DNA of 64,000 bases. Source: Kingdonia uniflora. Lineage: Eukaryota; Streptophyta; Magnoliopsida; Ranunculales; Circaeasteraceae. Under the pieces are notes generated by a model. The model ran no database searches. It saw only the letters and a program-made list of their open reading frames with translations, and was not told the origin of the DNA. Location: contig JACGCM010001245.1 in NCBI GenBank assembly GCA_014058105.1, forward strand, positions 124,001 through 188,000, written 5' to 3'. Within the stretch, counting starts at the first letter, position 1; every line of letters begins with the position of its first letter. The position numbers and the translations under genes were made by a program. Shown one piece after another: positions 1-11,879 of this stretch.

Positions 1-1
1 T

Positions 2-960
2 CAAGAAAAAATAGCTTTCATTATAGAGCATGGTTTGTATGACTACAAGGTCATGACTTTTGAATTTAAGAACGCAGGAGTCACTTACCAGAGATTGATA
101 ACATAAATGTTCAAAGACCATCTCGAGAAAACGATGGAAGTTTACATTGATGATATGTTATGTAAAAGTCTCAAGCAGGAGAACCATCTCGCAGATTTAC
201 ACACGGCCTTCAAAATTCTTCAGTTTTGTAAAATGAGACTCAATCCTGATAAATGCCAGTTCGGAGTCCAATCAGGCAATTTTTTGGGACATTTGATCAG
301 TAAGCGAGGCATAGAGACTGACCCAGATCGTATTCGTGCATTGTTATTTATGCCTTCTCCAAAAACAAAGAAAGACGTATAGAAGCTAGCTGACAAGATA
401 GCAGTAATCAATCGTTTTGTCTCCAAGTCTTCAGATCGGTGTCAATGGTTATTCAACCTACTGTGTGAAGGGACAATAAAAAAGAAACCTAAAAAAGATC
501 CTGAGATCGAGTGGACTATAGAATGTGAAGCCGTTTTTCATGAAATAAAATACTATTTGGGAAAGCCACCATTAATGAGTACACCCAAAGAAGGAGATGA
601 ACTCACCATATATCTTACCGTTACTGATGATTCAGTGAGGTCAGTCCTCATTCGACTTGATGAGAAGACAGAGAAACCTGCCTACTTCATTACCAAGACT
701 CTTACTCCGACAGAAACACGATATACTAAAATTGAGAAACTACTGTTAGCTCTCGTCTACACATCGTAGAAATTAAAATAGTATTTCCAAGCTCACTCAG
801 TTCGAGTAATGATAAATTATCCTTTGCGTAGAATCTTGTCCAAATGAGAGAAATTTAGACGAGTCCATCAATGGTCGGTAATCCTTGGTGAACACGATAT
901 AAATTTTGAACCATGACATTTCGAAAAAGGGCAAGCAGTAGCAGATTCCTTGCAGACTTC
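2..960 (+). pseudogene. pol: reverse transcriptase / RNase H, 3' part (element A)
   Basis: Frame 2 reads through RT palm motifs into the RT-linked RNase H. The catalytic YIDD box (143-154) is intact, in the context VYIDDMLCKS. Downstream are FLGHLISKRGIE and the connection motif MPSPKTKKDV. The RNase H part has the usual plant Ty3/gypsy sequence YFITKTLTPTETRYTKIEKL. In-frame stops are seen near 104, 380, 769 and 846, and the frame shifts near 900. The enzyme would copy the element RNA into DNA; this copy is dead. The 5' part of the gene lies outside the window. Confidence 0.9.
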
Positions 961-1044
961 CCAATAGATGATCTTGATTGGGAAGAAGATTGTACCGACA
1001 TCAATGAAGAGCAGTTCAAGGAAAAGTTCGATTGGATATCCAAG

Positions 1045-1512
1045 AAAGGTTGGCACTTTCTAACTAATGGTTCTGCGAGACCTGTTGGGTTAGGCATCGA
1101 CATCGTCCTTATCACGCCTTCCAATGAAAAAATTGAAAAAGTAATCAGACTCAACTTGGATGTCACCAACAATAAGACCAAATATGAGGTACTAATCCAC
1201 GGTCTAGATATGTCTTTGGAGATTAGGGTTCCCAAATTATCTGTGTACACGGATTCTTTACTCACAACGAACCATTATACATGCACGCTTTAGAAAAATG
1301 GAAAAATGATTGATCACGCCGTAACAGTAGCTGACAGAATGAACAGATTTAAAAGGGCTACCATCGAACATTTGCCTCGTGGAGAAAACATACATTTTAA
1401 TTCCCTTGCCTATCTTGCGGGAGTCCTTAGAACAGAAGCTTGTTATTTCAAGATCAAAGTAATATCCAACCCTAGCATTAACATCATCAGCTCAAATTTT
1501 GTTAATACTGAG
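1045..1512 (+). pseudogene. second (archaeal-type) RNase H domain (element A)
   Basis: Frame 1 encodes a second RNase H fold downstream of the first. It shows a degenerate TNGS for the usual TDGS, then NNKTKYEVLIHGLDMSLEIR (NNEAEYE in better copies) and VYTDSLL, followed by FKRATIEHLPRGEN and the tail NSLAYLAGVL. These are the spaced acidic positions of RNase H. An additional RNase H between RT-RNase H and integrase is a hallmark of Tat-lineage elements (Grande, Retand, Ogre). A stop near 1292 breaks the frame, and one acidic residue (TDGS to TNGS) is lost. Confidence 0.82.
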
Positions 1513-1519
1513 GGGTGGC

Positions 1520-2781
1520 AAAGAAGATGAGGACGATTAGAGACGACCTTTCCTCATATATATCGGGTCCAAAAACAAGTCCGATGGTAAACTCCCAAAA
1601 GATCGCACTGAAAGGAGACGTGTGCTTGACAATGCTAAGTGCTACGTCGTTGCCGATAACTTCCTTTATAAATATTAGTGATAGAGTCCTATCTCCAATG
1701 TTTATCTGATAAAGAGGCTCAAGATTTTCTATACAAACTACACGAAGGCACTTGTGGATCCCATGAAGCAGGCAATCTTTAGCAAACCAAGCTCTTACTC
1801 AAGGAGTCTTTTGGCCTAAAATAAAAGCCCAAGGCATCGAGTATGCAAGAAAGTGTGATGTCTGCCAACGATATAGACCATAAATTTGAGCTCCAGCCTT
1901 GGAACTCCATTCTAGCAAAGTCGTTTGGCCATTCAGAAGATGGGCCCTCGACCTCGTGGGAGAATTCCCAACTGTACCTGGAAAAAGGAACACCTGCTCG
2001 TAGCAACAGACTACTTTACCAAATGGGTAGAAGCAGTTCTTTTGTGTCGAACACGGGAGGACGAAGTCATCAAGTTTATATGGGAAACCATTATAATATA
2101 GTTTGGCTGTCCTCACCTCATCAGAATCAACAATAGACCACAGTTTGTTGGCTCCAAGGTCATGGATTTCCTTAACTATTACAACATCATACACTTTCCT
2201 TCCAATCCATATTACCCGCAAGGAAATGGACAGGCCGAAATCACCAATTTAGCTATCGTCGACGGAATCAAGAAGAGCTTAACAAAGAAGAAGAGTAATT
2301 GGGTACAAGAGTTACCACATGTATTATGGGTGTATCGAACAATACCTCAAGTATCGACCAGATGTACACCATTCTTGTTGGCATACGGTACCGAACCAAT
2401 CGTCCCCACTCAATATCATCACCTGTTACGCGACCATACCATGACAGATGAAGAAAAAAAATTCCAGTTGACATGTAACATAACTGGATCGAAGAAATAA
2501 AAGACAAAGCCATCATGAACTTAGGAAGATACCATCAGGCTTTAGCCAAATCCTATAACAAGCAAGTTTGCCATAGAGAGTTCAAAATCAAAGATCTCGC
2601 CCTCTAAGAGGTACCAAAGCACAGAAAGGAAGTCAACGCAGGAAAACTCGTAGAAAATTAGGAAGGTCCTTTTATAATTGTTGGAAAAAGTAGACTTGGC
2701 TCTTACGACCTCGCCATAGAACATGGGGATCAAGTACCTAATCCTTGGAACACAAGGGGATTGAAGTTATATCGAAGATAA
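1520..2781 (+). pseudogene. integrase (element A)
   Basis: The start holds remnants of the HHCC zinc domain (LHEGTCGSH near 1740; ARKCDVCQRY-like near 1850). The core is recognisable by YYPQGNGQAEITN (carrying the catalytic Glu) and WVQELPHVLWVYRT, followed by LLAYGTEPIV. The C-terminal part (LGRYHQALAKSYN, then EGPFIIVGKSRLGSYDL) ends at GLKLYRR-stop at 2781, the same end as in B and C. Several frameshifts (near 1515, 1990 and 2490) and stops are present. It would insert the cDNA into the genome if intact. Confidence 0.87.
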
Positions 2782-3051
2782 TAATCTATAACTATGTACT
2801 TTTCTAATAAATCTATCATCCTGTACTCAGTCTTACATCAATGAAATACTTATGTTTGATCGCCTTATATCAGAGTACTTTCTACTATTTAATACAGTAC
2901 TCTATCTAACATTCTCTGTACGTCAATCTTACAATAATAAAATATTTGTGTTTGGTTGCCCTACATACACTACTTTTCTAATATATCAGACAAGTACTTC
3001 TATATACATATTACATTTCTAAAAATTACAGGTCACCCCCATTCTATATTA

Positions 3052-3438
3052 CAGATTGTTTGTTGCTTCAGCCAAACCGATCTTCTATTACATTACAAAT
3101 TATTTGTTACTTTAGCCAAACCGATCTTCTATTATATTACATATCATTTGTTGCTTGAGCCAAACCGATTTTCTATTACATTAGAGATCATTTGTTACTT
3201 CAGCCAAACTGATCTTCTATTACATTACAAATCATTTATTGCTTCAGCCAAACTGATCTTCTATTACACAACAGATCATTTGTTGCTTCAGCCAAACTGA
3301 TCTTCTATCACATAACAGATTGCTTGTTGCTTTAGCCAAACTGATTTTATATTACGCATCAAATCATTTATTGCTTTAGCCAAACTGATCTTCTATTACA
3401 CAACCAGTCGTTTGTTACTTCAGCCAAACGAATCCTCT
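3052..3438 (+). repeat. 44-bp tandem repeat array after pol (element A)
   Basis: Nine imperfect units of about 44 bp are seen, each with the core TTGTTGCTTCAGCCAAAC followed by TGATCTTCTATTACAT. The array starts about 270 bp after the pol stop and ends about 190 bp before the end of the antisense gene as3. The unit length is not a multiple of three, so the open frame that crosses it is a by-product. Homologous arrays stand at the same place in B and C. Confidence 0.92.
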
Positions 3439-3631
3439 ACTATACAATAGGATGACTAGTAGTTCTACAAAGCAATTACCAGACTTCTGTACCACAATTG
3501 GTTTATAAAAAGGTTAGTACAAATATATACAGATCACTAATGCTATTATCAGTCCAACTTTACTATACTTTATCTACCATAGTTTTATTAGTATAGTACG
3601 CATAATTCCTTTTTACAGTCATCACACCTCA

Positions 3632-4812
3632 TTAATCACTCGTGCTATCACTCGAGCTATCAGGCAACACATTGCCATGTAAACTTTCCCCACGAAGTCG
3701 CAGATGCATCAACTCTGGCATCCTCCCAGTAACAATTTGTTTTCATTCTTCAACCTTACTCTTCGTAAGAACACCAATTCTTGACATCATGCGATCCAGA
3801 TACTCTGCTCGCACCAACTGCATGCCACATTGCGGACCATTGGCGACCAAGTTGTCATATACCACATTGCTTTCTGTTTCTAATTTCTTAATCTCGAACA
3901 CAAATAAGGAGAACACTGCCATCATTTCTCTCTTATGCACATCACTTGCCTCACATTTTACCTTGTCAGGAACAACGGGCTTTACAATTTTTCCTTTAGC
4001 CTCCTTCAGCATAGCTTCCAAACTTTTGCTGCGTTCCTCTATCACTCATTTTTCATCCAATGTTGCATTATTATAAGTTTCCATAACTCTCATGAATTCA
4101 TCCATTTGGGCAATCAGAGCCATCGATCCCTCCATTTCAGGCTCATTCTAACTTTTCTCTACAACATATTCATCAAGATTTACTTCGGCTTTAAAAAGAT
4201 CAGCCTCCAACTTGGTCTTCGTGCTACGCAGTTCTCCATTTGCCATTTGATACTCCAAAATGTTTAAATAGTATTCTCTAGAGTACATATCTTGAGCCAA
4301 TACCTTTTTATTAATTCGTTATGTTCATTTTGAGACTCTTCTACCTTTTTCAATCTCATGTTAATGACATACCACAATCCTTCGTATGTCCGAGCACGCC
4401 CATCTGCCTCCCTCACAGCAGTTCGCACATAAGCTATTTTTGCTTTCAGCGTATTTATCTGAAATTACAAATCTTTAACATTATCTTCTTCTTTCTTCAA
4501 CACTGCTAATAACCCTATTATTTCCACCTCCTGTTGGGTTCTTCGTTTTGAACTATCCAACCCTTTTATTTTTATAATTTCTTTTAGCCCCTCCATTCTT
4601 TTTAACTCAGTGGCTAGTTCAACCTCCTTATCTTCAAGTCATTCCGTCAAGCACACGACTGTGCTTCGCTCTTCCATAAATATCACCTCCAATTTTTCCT
4701 TTAAATTAGTTACTCTTTTCAGTGCTTCTTGATGGCAGTTTAGATCAGCATTCATTTTTTCATTTAAAGCACGTAACACTTCACACTGCTTCTGAATCAC
4801 TGCCAATTCACC
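3632..4812 (-). pseudogene. as3: antisense coiled-coil ORF, element A
   Basis: On the minus strand this region encodes a long heptad-rich, Glu/Lys/Leu-rich chain ending in a Ser/Asp tail (DSSSDSTSD-stop at 3632). A conserved C-terminal block reads VVYDNLVANGPQCGM. It begins just after an acceptor-like CTACAG at 4813-4815, and an AG is kept at the same point in B, C and D, so it is probably a downstream exon or a separate spliced unit. Several stops interrupt it. No enzyme motif is visible. The product looks structural (coiled coil), and its function is unknown. Antisense placement between pol and the 3' LTR matches extra ORFs of Tat elements. Confidence 0.62.
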
Positions 4813-5130
4813 CTGTAGCAGCAATCGACCTTCACATACATAATAGTTCGCATTTCCAAATAGTTTACATATCACAGCTTACATTCTATCATCTCATACA
4901 ATATTCTTCTACTATCTCGAATAGATTATACATTACGGGTCGATTATTGGATGGTCAAAAGTCGACAAAACAAATTACATATTACAGGTCAGTTATTGGT
5001 TCATCCAATTTGAGAACATAATATTTGGCATAAAATCGATATGATTATTAGAGAGAATGGATTTCATTTATCATTAAAGCAGTGCACAAAAATCTAACAC
5101 ATATGCAGGTCTGTAAGAGACTAGCCTACT

Positions 5131-7394
5131 TTACTTTTGCTTCATTGAACTACTAGAGGACTGCCCTTTATCTCTCGATATTTTTGATTTATCTACTTGA
5201 ACGTTTAAAGGAGCTATAAAGGTCACCACCTCCTGCTAGCATTGTTTTTGCCGTGACCGGGGTATCAGGTTCTCGACATCCTCCTCGTCTTCGTCTGACA
5301 TATTTTCTCACAATTTCGGAGTTGGTTTTTCGGCAACCTTTTCCTCCTCATCTTTTGTAAACCACATATTTTTTGCTTTTTCATTCTCCGTCACATACTT
5401 CCTAAACTCGTTCTCTACCCTCGCCAACTCCCCTCCATAAAACTCAATCACACTTTCTAGATAGCATTCATGGTCTGTTCGAACTACGACTTTTGCTCGT
5501 GACAGATATAGATGATCTTTCAACTGCATATGCGCCTTGTATAGATGCTTGCGCATTTCTTTTTACAATACACCGAACGCCCTTACATTACCTTCTACCT
5601 TCTTTCGAATAGTTATTTCTTTTGACAATTGAGTTGCTAGAGACATTTTTTGCTCCATAAGTTGCGTCAATACATCTTGCAACTCCTTTATCTCACCCTC
5701 TAATTTCTGTTGAACCTCTATTTGCTCCTTCCTTATCCTGAAAAGCACAATCCTCATTGCCCTCCGATCCTATATAGAGCCAAAAACATTAGGTAAGGGC
5801 CCTACATCACCCCATAGAACAGACATACCAGCTCGAGTTGAGCATTCTTTTGCCTTTATATTATGACGATTACGTACTTCTTATGCCAAAAACATTACTC
5901 GAGCTGGGTCGAGTACTATACCCCTTTCTTTAAACAGCTTTACATAAGCTTCTTTTAAACCCCACTCACTAACTACTCTGGCCTCAAAAATAGTGTTAGC
6001 GCTACCAAAAGCTTTTGACACCTACCTTTGTCGCTCTGGTCTGAAGAACAAATTAAATCTTTTGATTTACGTACTAATGCCGTCTTCTCCTCTTCTTTTC
6101 TTAAAACCTCATCCATTTCAATTTTTATTTTAGCATATCTGCACTGAAGATCGTATAACTCTTTAAAATATTTTTCCAAATTTAACTTAAACTACCTTAT
6201 CTCATATTCAGCTTTATTAAGTACCTATTGAATATGAGCTACAGATTCCCTCACTCTACCCAGCGATCTTTCCAGGTCAGAAATAGTTTTTCTCAACCGC
6301 TTTACCTCCTACACAGATTGCAATATTCTTGTTATCATACAAACATTCAAACAGACAATAATAATAAGTGTCTATCAAGCTTGAAAGTCTTAGACCACAC
6401 AAAATTCAATCTCCTTACAGTCAGGACCAAATAATATAATTTGTAACAGAATACTACAGACCGATTAAAGATTCTTGCCAGTCTCTACCTCTGGTGGAGG
6501 GTCCACTTCTCCAATAGTTCGAACTTGCTCAGATTGAGAAACAGGTACATTGGCTGGAGTAACATCATCTCCCACTACTTCGTTCTCTGCATCCGAAGCA
6601 AAGACTATCTCCTTATATTTACCAGATCGACCCAGCTCTATATCAGTAGTAGTTAACCCAAAACACTAATAAGATTTGACAAAATAGTCTCTTTCCGCCT
6701 GTAACTCAGTGCATGCTTATGAGATGATCTCTTCACGCTCGAACAACTCTACATACTGTTCTCCAACAACCTTTAAGTCTTCAGCCTTATTCTTTTTCTC
6801 TATCTCGAGCTCCCCTTTGTGCTCCTTCATTCGAGCCGTTTGAGCATCCAGCTTGCGAGTAAGATCTCTAAACTCCTAGCTCTTCTTCTTAATGAACTTC
6901 GTAGCTACTTTTATCAGCATTAATAGCTGCCAGTACAAAAACACAAGTTTAGTATGACATATATCACATCACAAGTACAACAAATAAAAGATATCAGTAC
7001 ATACCATAATTGTTTACTCTTGAAGCATATCATCGAGCTGATGCGGATTTTCCCCAGCCATCGTACAATATTTTTGCTCCATTTCCCTCATCTTGGCCGT
7101 AGCCTTGGCACTATTACGATTACTGCCTTCACCCTCATGGCATTTCTTTTTCAGCACACCCTTGTCTGCATCTAAAGGATCTACCTCACTCATAACCTGC
7201 TCCTCTACTACATCTCTAGCAATAGGTTTACCAACCTATTTCTCTGGGGCCACCACCACAGTAGAAGGTGTAGTTTCTAGAGCTAGCTTTTTCAACCTCT
7301 GAATTGACTGCTTTACATTCATATTTTTCAGCTCAGGAGGAAGAAGACTAGTGAAATCACCTACAGAAAGACGAGCCTTCTTCTTTTTAGCCAT
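5131..7394 (-). pseudogene. as2: antisense multi-exon coiled-coil gene, element A
   Basis: Starts at ATG 7394, 21 nt after the as1 stop, and ends in a K-stop at 5131 that is kept in B and C. Exon 1 begins MAKKKKARLSVGDFTSLLPP. Intron 1 (6927-7004) has GTATGT...GGCAG ends. Intron 2 (about 6309-6488) has GTAGAG...TGTAG ends. The last exon encodes a long helical region with LYDLQCRYAKIKIEMDE, LFKERGIVLDPARVMFLA, VIEFYGGELARVENEFRK and NMWFTKDEEE. Stops and a frameshift near 5975 break it. I do not recognise a domain. The predicted protein is charged and coiled-coil, with basic clusters near the N-terminus. Confidence 0.62.
6927..7004 (-). other. intron 1 of antisense gene as2 (element A)
   Basis: 78 bp. 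On the minus strand the exon ends in ...TTATG, the donor is GTATGT and the acceptor is TACTGGCAG. The same exon ending, donor and acceptor occur in B (19120-19204), C (62458-62544) and D (42004-42113). Confidence 0.7.
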
Positions 7395-7415
7395 AACTCG
7401 ATTCTCGTGAGCTCG

Positions 7416-8487
7416 TTAAACTTTGGGCACTCTCGAGTCTACTATCTTATCCCTACGGATTCCTAATTCACCAAGTACTTGCTTTAGCTCGACCTGCTCA
7501 AGGGAAATGCAATTAAACAAGCTGATGTTATCAGATAGAGATTTGGGATTGAGACCTGACAAACAGGAAACACGATCATGATTAGCAGCTCGATGACAAA
7601 CTGACGATTGGTCAAAGTTGACAAATGTTACTTACTCGAATTATAATACTTATGGTTCCAGACGAGCACTGGTTCATCTGGAACCTACATACAGTTGCCC
7701 CTACCCATACAAGGTGGTCGTTCTATGGTTTACTAGCAGACTCAAAGTCAAAGAACTTCGGCCTTAAAGAATTACTATACAGGTAACCACTATTCTGACC
7801 CTTGACGAACTTCAGTTTATAAAATTTCAGAATATCATCCGCTTCAAACTGCTTGGCCGTCTCTTCCCTTTTCTATTTATCATTCAGTGCCTCACACACC
7901 CTTATCATTTCATATACATTCCCATTTAATTGGGCAGGGTAGCACTGTAATACATTCATAACCCCTTTCTGAATGAAAGTCAGAGGAATCCTTTGGCCAT
8001 AAACGACCTGATTCAGATATCACAAAACCCTATCATTCAGACCTGCTATCCCCGCACCATTATAGTATGAGATATCTACATCTACATTAATACCCTTCTT
8101 TATTTTCCACTTATCTAGGCAAGGAACTTGGTATTGTACTGCTTCTTCACCTTTCTCTGGCATATAGGCCCTATACCACTGGCCATGGTCCATCATATAG
8201 TTTCCTTACTCTCTTTGTAATTTCCTTTTATGTTTCAGAAATTTCTTCCCTACATCCATTCCCTTAGGGTATATGAAAAACACTTTATATTTCAATTTTG
8301 TATCATTTTCCTCTATAACTTTATCTACTTCACTGGGTTCCCAAACCTCTACACCTATAGTAACTTCAATCTTATCAACAGTCTCTTCCATTCCACTATA
8401 ATCCTCCTCCCTCCCTGATGATGATATTTCCTCTGAACTCGAGGATACTATAAATTTATTCATGGGCTTTATAGGTTTTGAACACAT
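7416..8487 (-). pseudogene. as1: antisense core ORF, element A
   Basis: Starts at ATG 8487 (MCSKPIKPMNKFIVSSSSEE) with a Ser/Glu-rich acidic N-terminus, followed by a globular part: VFFIYPKGMDVGKKFLKHKR, WYRAYMPEKGEEAVQYQVPC, DISYYNGAGIAGLNDR, YEMIRVCEALNDK, SGYLYSNSLRPKFF and NDHLVWVG. The stop at 7416 is conserved in B and C. A GT-AG intron (7556-7635, donor GTAAGTAAC) lies near the end. A few stops interrupt it. It resembles the 'putative gypsy-type transposon' proteins of plants (Pfam Transposase_28-like, by memory and tentative). No catalytic motif is seen. Confidence 0.6.
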
Positions 8488-8682
8488 ACTGGACCTTCAA
8501 ATGCACAAAATATTTTATCATTTTCTTTACATTGTAGGCTATACACATAGTAGAAATAACCCTACCTATACCTTTTTCCCAGTCAAGGCATTAATTTCCC
8601 AACTTTCCAACTCAGCAGAAAATCAATTTTATTTTTCCCTCTTCTTCTCCCAAAATAAAATTTTCCCTCTATAGTTTGTCCA

Positions 8683-9428
8683 TGTAGTGTCTTATTTCTC
8701 ATCTCAAACTTATGCTTCATCTTCAAACTACATACGTTCTTTCAATCTCACCAACAAAGCATGTGACACAGAAAGAAACAAGACAACAACATCAAGAAAC
8801 ACATGCAACGCGAGTTTCTCAATCAACACCACTCGTCCCTGTATTGGCTGAGGGCCATCTTGTAAAAGCTTATATCGTATCTTTGACTCAATGCTTCATC
8901 CTCGACCTCATCAACATACAGGAAATACTACTAATGACATATTCAGTATTCCTCAGTCCAAGTCATCACTTTCAACCTCTACATCAACAACCTGATTTAT
9001 GCAAGTGTACAATCATCAATAGAGCTATTGTACAACAACGGAGGTCAAAACGTTATATCATCTGGTCAAAGAATATCTTACATCAACTTTGTAATGTCTA
9101 CTATTAAGAATCTTAATGGTCATCAAACAGTCATATTATAAAACCTATAAATAAGGCCAGAGAACTGCAGATTAAGGAAATGCAATTCTATACAGAAGAA
9201 CCCTTGCTCTGAAATTCTACATACTCAGAGCATTCATTGTAATAAGTTAGCCACCTTAATAAGATCATCTTCTATTTCTCAAAATCCACAAGAGAGGTCG
9301 TGATTTTTAACCTATTCAAAGGTTTTCCATGCTAAAATTATCTTGTTGATTATTGTTTACTGCTCTTGAGCGTTTTAGATACATTTGGTGTAAAGGCTAA
9401 GTCCGAATCCTGGAATTAGGCCATTACA
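8683..9428 (+). repeat. LTR1, shared between elements A and B
   Basis: 746 bp, TGTAGTG...GCCATTACA. The 3' end is fixed by the primer-binding site that follows after TT. The 5' end is fixed by alignment with LTR2, which has a polypurine tract in front of its TGTAG. A single LTR stands between the internal parts of A and B. Against LTR2 I counted about 19 differences in a 147-bp stretch (mostly transitions), so the copies are old. Confidence 0.85.
9146..9153 (+). promoter_or_regulatory. TATA box of LTR1
   Basis: TATAAATA in the context CCTATAAATAAGGCC, kept in LTR2 at 24153. Transcription would start about 30 bp downstream, making the R-U5 part about 250 bp. Confidence 0.6.
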
Positions 9429-9430
9429 TT

Positions 9431-9448
9431 TGGCACCGTCTGTGGGAA
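9431..9448 (+). other. primer-binding site, element B
   Basis: TGGCACCGTCTGTGGGAA lies two bases after the LTR end. C has TGGCGCCATTTGTGGGAA at the same place. The TGGCGCC start fits a tRNA 3' CCA end; I do not assign the tRNA. Confidence 0.7.
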
Positions 9449-9500
9449 CCGAAGTCCTCAAACTCATTATCTCAGAAACCCCTGATCATCTTCTTTCAGA

Positions 9501-11010
9501 ATATCACCTCTAGGTCAGAGCATACCTATGGTTCAAGCAGAAGAAAATGCCGTACTAGCAGATCTGCATACCACTTTAAATTCTAAAATAGAAAGATGTG
9601 CTACTTTGAAGCAACATCTAGCAAGTGTACAGGACGTACTGAAGGTTCTTCTGGTTTAGCAAGTCACCGCCCAAAAGAACAAAGCCATAAAACCTAAAGG
9701 CTTACGAATCTCCATTCATGACAGAATAGGATATCTTCCGAAAGGCAATCATGTAGGAAGTGCGTTTCGATCTAACCATCACCAATAGGAAATGGAGCCT
9801 ATCCTAATCCAGGAGGCCCATCAGGAAGTAGATGGCAGCCCAGCGGGAGTCAGACAGGCTGAAAATCCACCTCAAAGCGTTTGAGTCCCAGTAAAAGAAT
9901 GTTTAAGTGAAGGGAGTGGCAACCATAATCCTAGAGAAGGATGCGTCACACACCTGACACCATAGCTCAACAATATGTTACTTATGAACATGTTGATAGG
10001 CGAATAAAAGACTTACTCAAAGCTCAAACTCTGACTAAAGGAATCCACAACATATTACTGAAGATCCCGATCGCGCAGGAGCTGTTGGATAGCGAGGTCC
10101 CCACCGGGTTCCATACTCTGAAGATCAAAAAATACAAAGGAACTGATCCAGTGGAATACGTCCAAGAGTTCCATGACGCTTTAGGCCTACATTCTACGTC
10201 CAACTACATTCTATGTTGACATTTTCCAACCAGCTTATCAGGCGAGCTCCTGTGATGGTTCCACACTCTATCTGAAGGATCTATCATAACTTTCAAATAA
10301 CTACGCGAACTCTTCGTCAAGAATTACTCACATAATAGAGACAAAGAGGAGAATCTATACTCTCTTTTCAGCCTTAAGCAAATGCTTGGAGAGAAGCTCG
10401 AGACATTCACTAAAACGTTATTAGAGTTAGCTCGAAAGGTAGATCGGCTCAACCAGAAGATCACTATTTTAGCTTTCACCAATGCTTTACTTATTGATGG
10501 AAGGGCAAGAGTACCTCGTCCTAAACAAGCCAATAACTTTGGAAGACATGATCGAAAAAGTCAATGGGTATATCGACCTGGAAAGAATGGTGTCTGGCAG
10601 GCAAAAACCTTAAAAGTTAATATTAACAGCTCGAGATTAGTCAACCAACTAGGATTTTAATCCTGCTGTCGATCAGGGTAGAGACAAGAAACGGAAAAAA
10701 CCTAACGACGAGCGACCTCGAAAGGGGAGTAACTTGCCAAAGCCCTGTCTTCCCAAGATGAATGTGACCATAGCTAGTATTTATCCTATACTTTAGAAGG
10801 ATAGGTTTTTCCGCAATGCACAGTATCTCCAACCCATTGAGAACAAACCATATTGCATTCACCACAAGGTCAAACATGATGAAGCAGAATACTACTTTGT
10901 CTTACAGTGGTTATTGGAGTATATCTTCGTTGATAGACGAATGCATGAATATATTATAGACATCGAAAGTTACTAGAACGGGAGTTACAAACTTCCTACA
11001 GAAGCCCTAT
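9501..11010 (+). pseudogene. gag: gag (element B)
   Basis: The expected start codon is ATA at 9501; C has ATG at the same place. An N-terminal coiled-coil part (AEENAVLADLHTTLNS) is followed by the retrotransposon gag core: SEVPTGFHTLKIKKYKGTDP, VEYVQEFHDALGLHS and HNRDKEENLYSLFSLKQM. Next come a basic stretch (RDKKRKKPNDERPRKGSN) and a degenerate form of the motif YCxxHxxxGHxTExC...LLEYI near 10850-10930. Frameshifts near 10215 and 10510 and many stops are present. Gag would form the virus-like particle that packages the element RNA. Confidence 0.85.
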
Positions 11011-11166
11011 AAACTGAAGAGCTGGCAAGAGAGACACTTATTCCATATGTTCCTCTGCCACTTCGTTGAGACTCAAATCGTCAATAGTTTAATCAGAAGC
11101 AAAAGGAGACGTGTCGGTTAGTGTCACGACCTATCCATAAAAGACATAAAAGGTCGTTTACTTCCC

Positions 11167-11660
11167 GTGTCCAACTCTCAGGGAACAGGAATTTCTTTCG
11201 ACGACTGTGATGTTTATCATATCAACTATCCTCACCATGATGTTTTGGTGATCATGCTAAAAATGAGAAATTTGGTTCTTCACACGATAATGATAGATAC
11301 TGGTAGTACTATCGAACTACTTTTTCAAAGCATGATTGATCAGATAGGACTGACCGATAAGGTTCAACCCAGTGATATTGATATCTGTAGATTCAAAAGA
11401 ATTCGAGAAGAACGTGTAGGAAAGATTATACTTCCTATCACGGCAGGACCTATGATACTTGAAGTTGTATTTTATGTTATTCATACAAAATCCCATTATT
11501 TAAGGATAATGGGATGTTGCTGGTTACATAATATGCGAGCTATTCCATCCACCTATCATTTGGCGCTGTGATTTGAATGGAATGATGGCATATTTAAAAT
11601 CAAAGGAAGTAAGAAGCTAGCTCGTGCATGTGAAAATTTTGTCATCATCATTCCAGAATC
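11167..11660 (+). pseudogene. aspartic protease (element B)
   Basis: Encodes VYHINYPHHDVLVIMLKMRN, then the catalytic triplet in MIDTGSTIELLF (Asp-Thr-Gly near 11296), followed by ERVGKIILPITAGPM and LRIMGCCWLHNMRAIPSTYH. This is the retropepsin-like layout of Ty3/gypsy Gag-Pol. A stop at 11569-11571 precedes the tail FEWNDGIFKIKGSKKLARAC. If active it would cut the Gag-Pol chain. It runs in line with gag and RT, as expected for one polyprotein. Confidence 0.83.
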
Positions 11661-11879
11661 CTCGAAGCCGCAGCTCGCATAGTAATTATAAAAAGCAACA
11701 GGACAGACTATAGAAAACTATACAGTAAACTCTGCAGAAAACCATCTGCCAAGCGTAAAAACAACAGAGTACATCAAAATTAATGGAGAAAAGCGAGGAA
11801 TATACATTGGCACTCTCTGCCAATGGAAAAAGGAGAGGCCCTCATCCAATTCCTTAAAGATAACAATGATGCCTTTTCT

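Larger units (their letters stand above)
1..8682 (+). mobile_element. Tat-type Ty3/gypsy element A, 5'-truncated by window
   Basis: This is the internal part of an LTR retrotransposon, from within the reverse transcriptase to the base before LTR1. The order is RT, RNase H, second RNase H and integrase (plus strand), a 44-bp tandem array, then antisense genes as3, as2 and as1 (minus strand). The second RNase H and the antisense ORFs point to the Tat lineage. Compared with copy B, about 2.8 kb between as1 and the LTR is missing (as0a, as0b and the polypurine tract). All coding parts have stops or frameshifts, so the copy cannot act on its own. Confidence 0.88.

Noticed and set aside
2956..3300. 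114-codon open frame with repeated Phe/Tyr/Leu-rich peptide
   Set aside because: It runs over the 44-bp tandem array. The frame is open only because the repeat lacks stops, and it has no conserved start in B or C.
3642..4267. Plus-strand frames over as3 of element A
   Set aside because: Opposite strand of a Lys/Glu-rich coiled-coil gene. Such Leu/Ser/Phe-rich shadows appear over all as2 and as3 copies.
8712..9107. 131-codon plus-strand frame inside LTR1
   Set aside because: It lies within the U3 of the LTR and is not open in LTR2.
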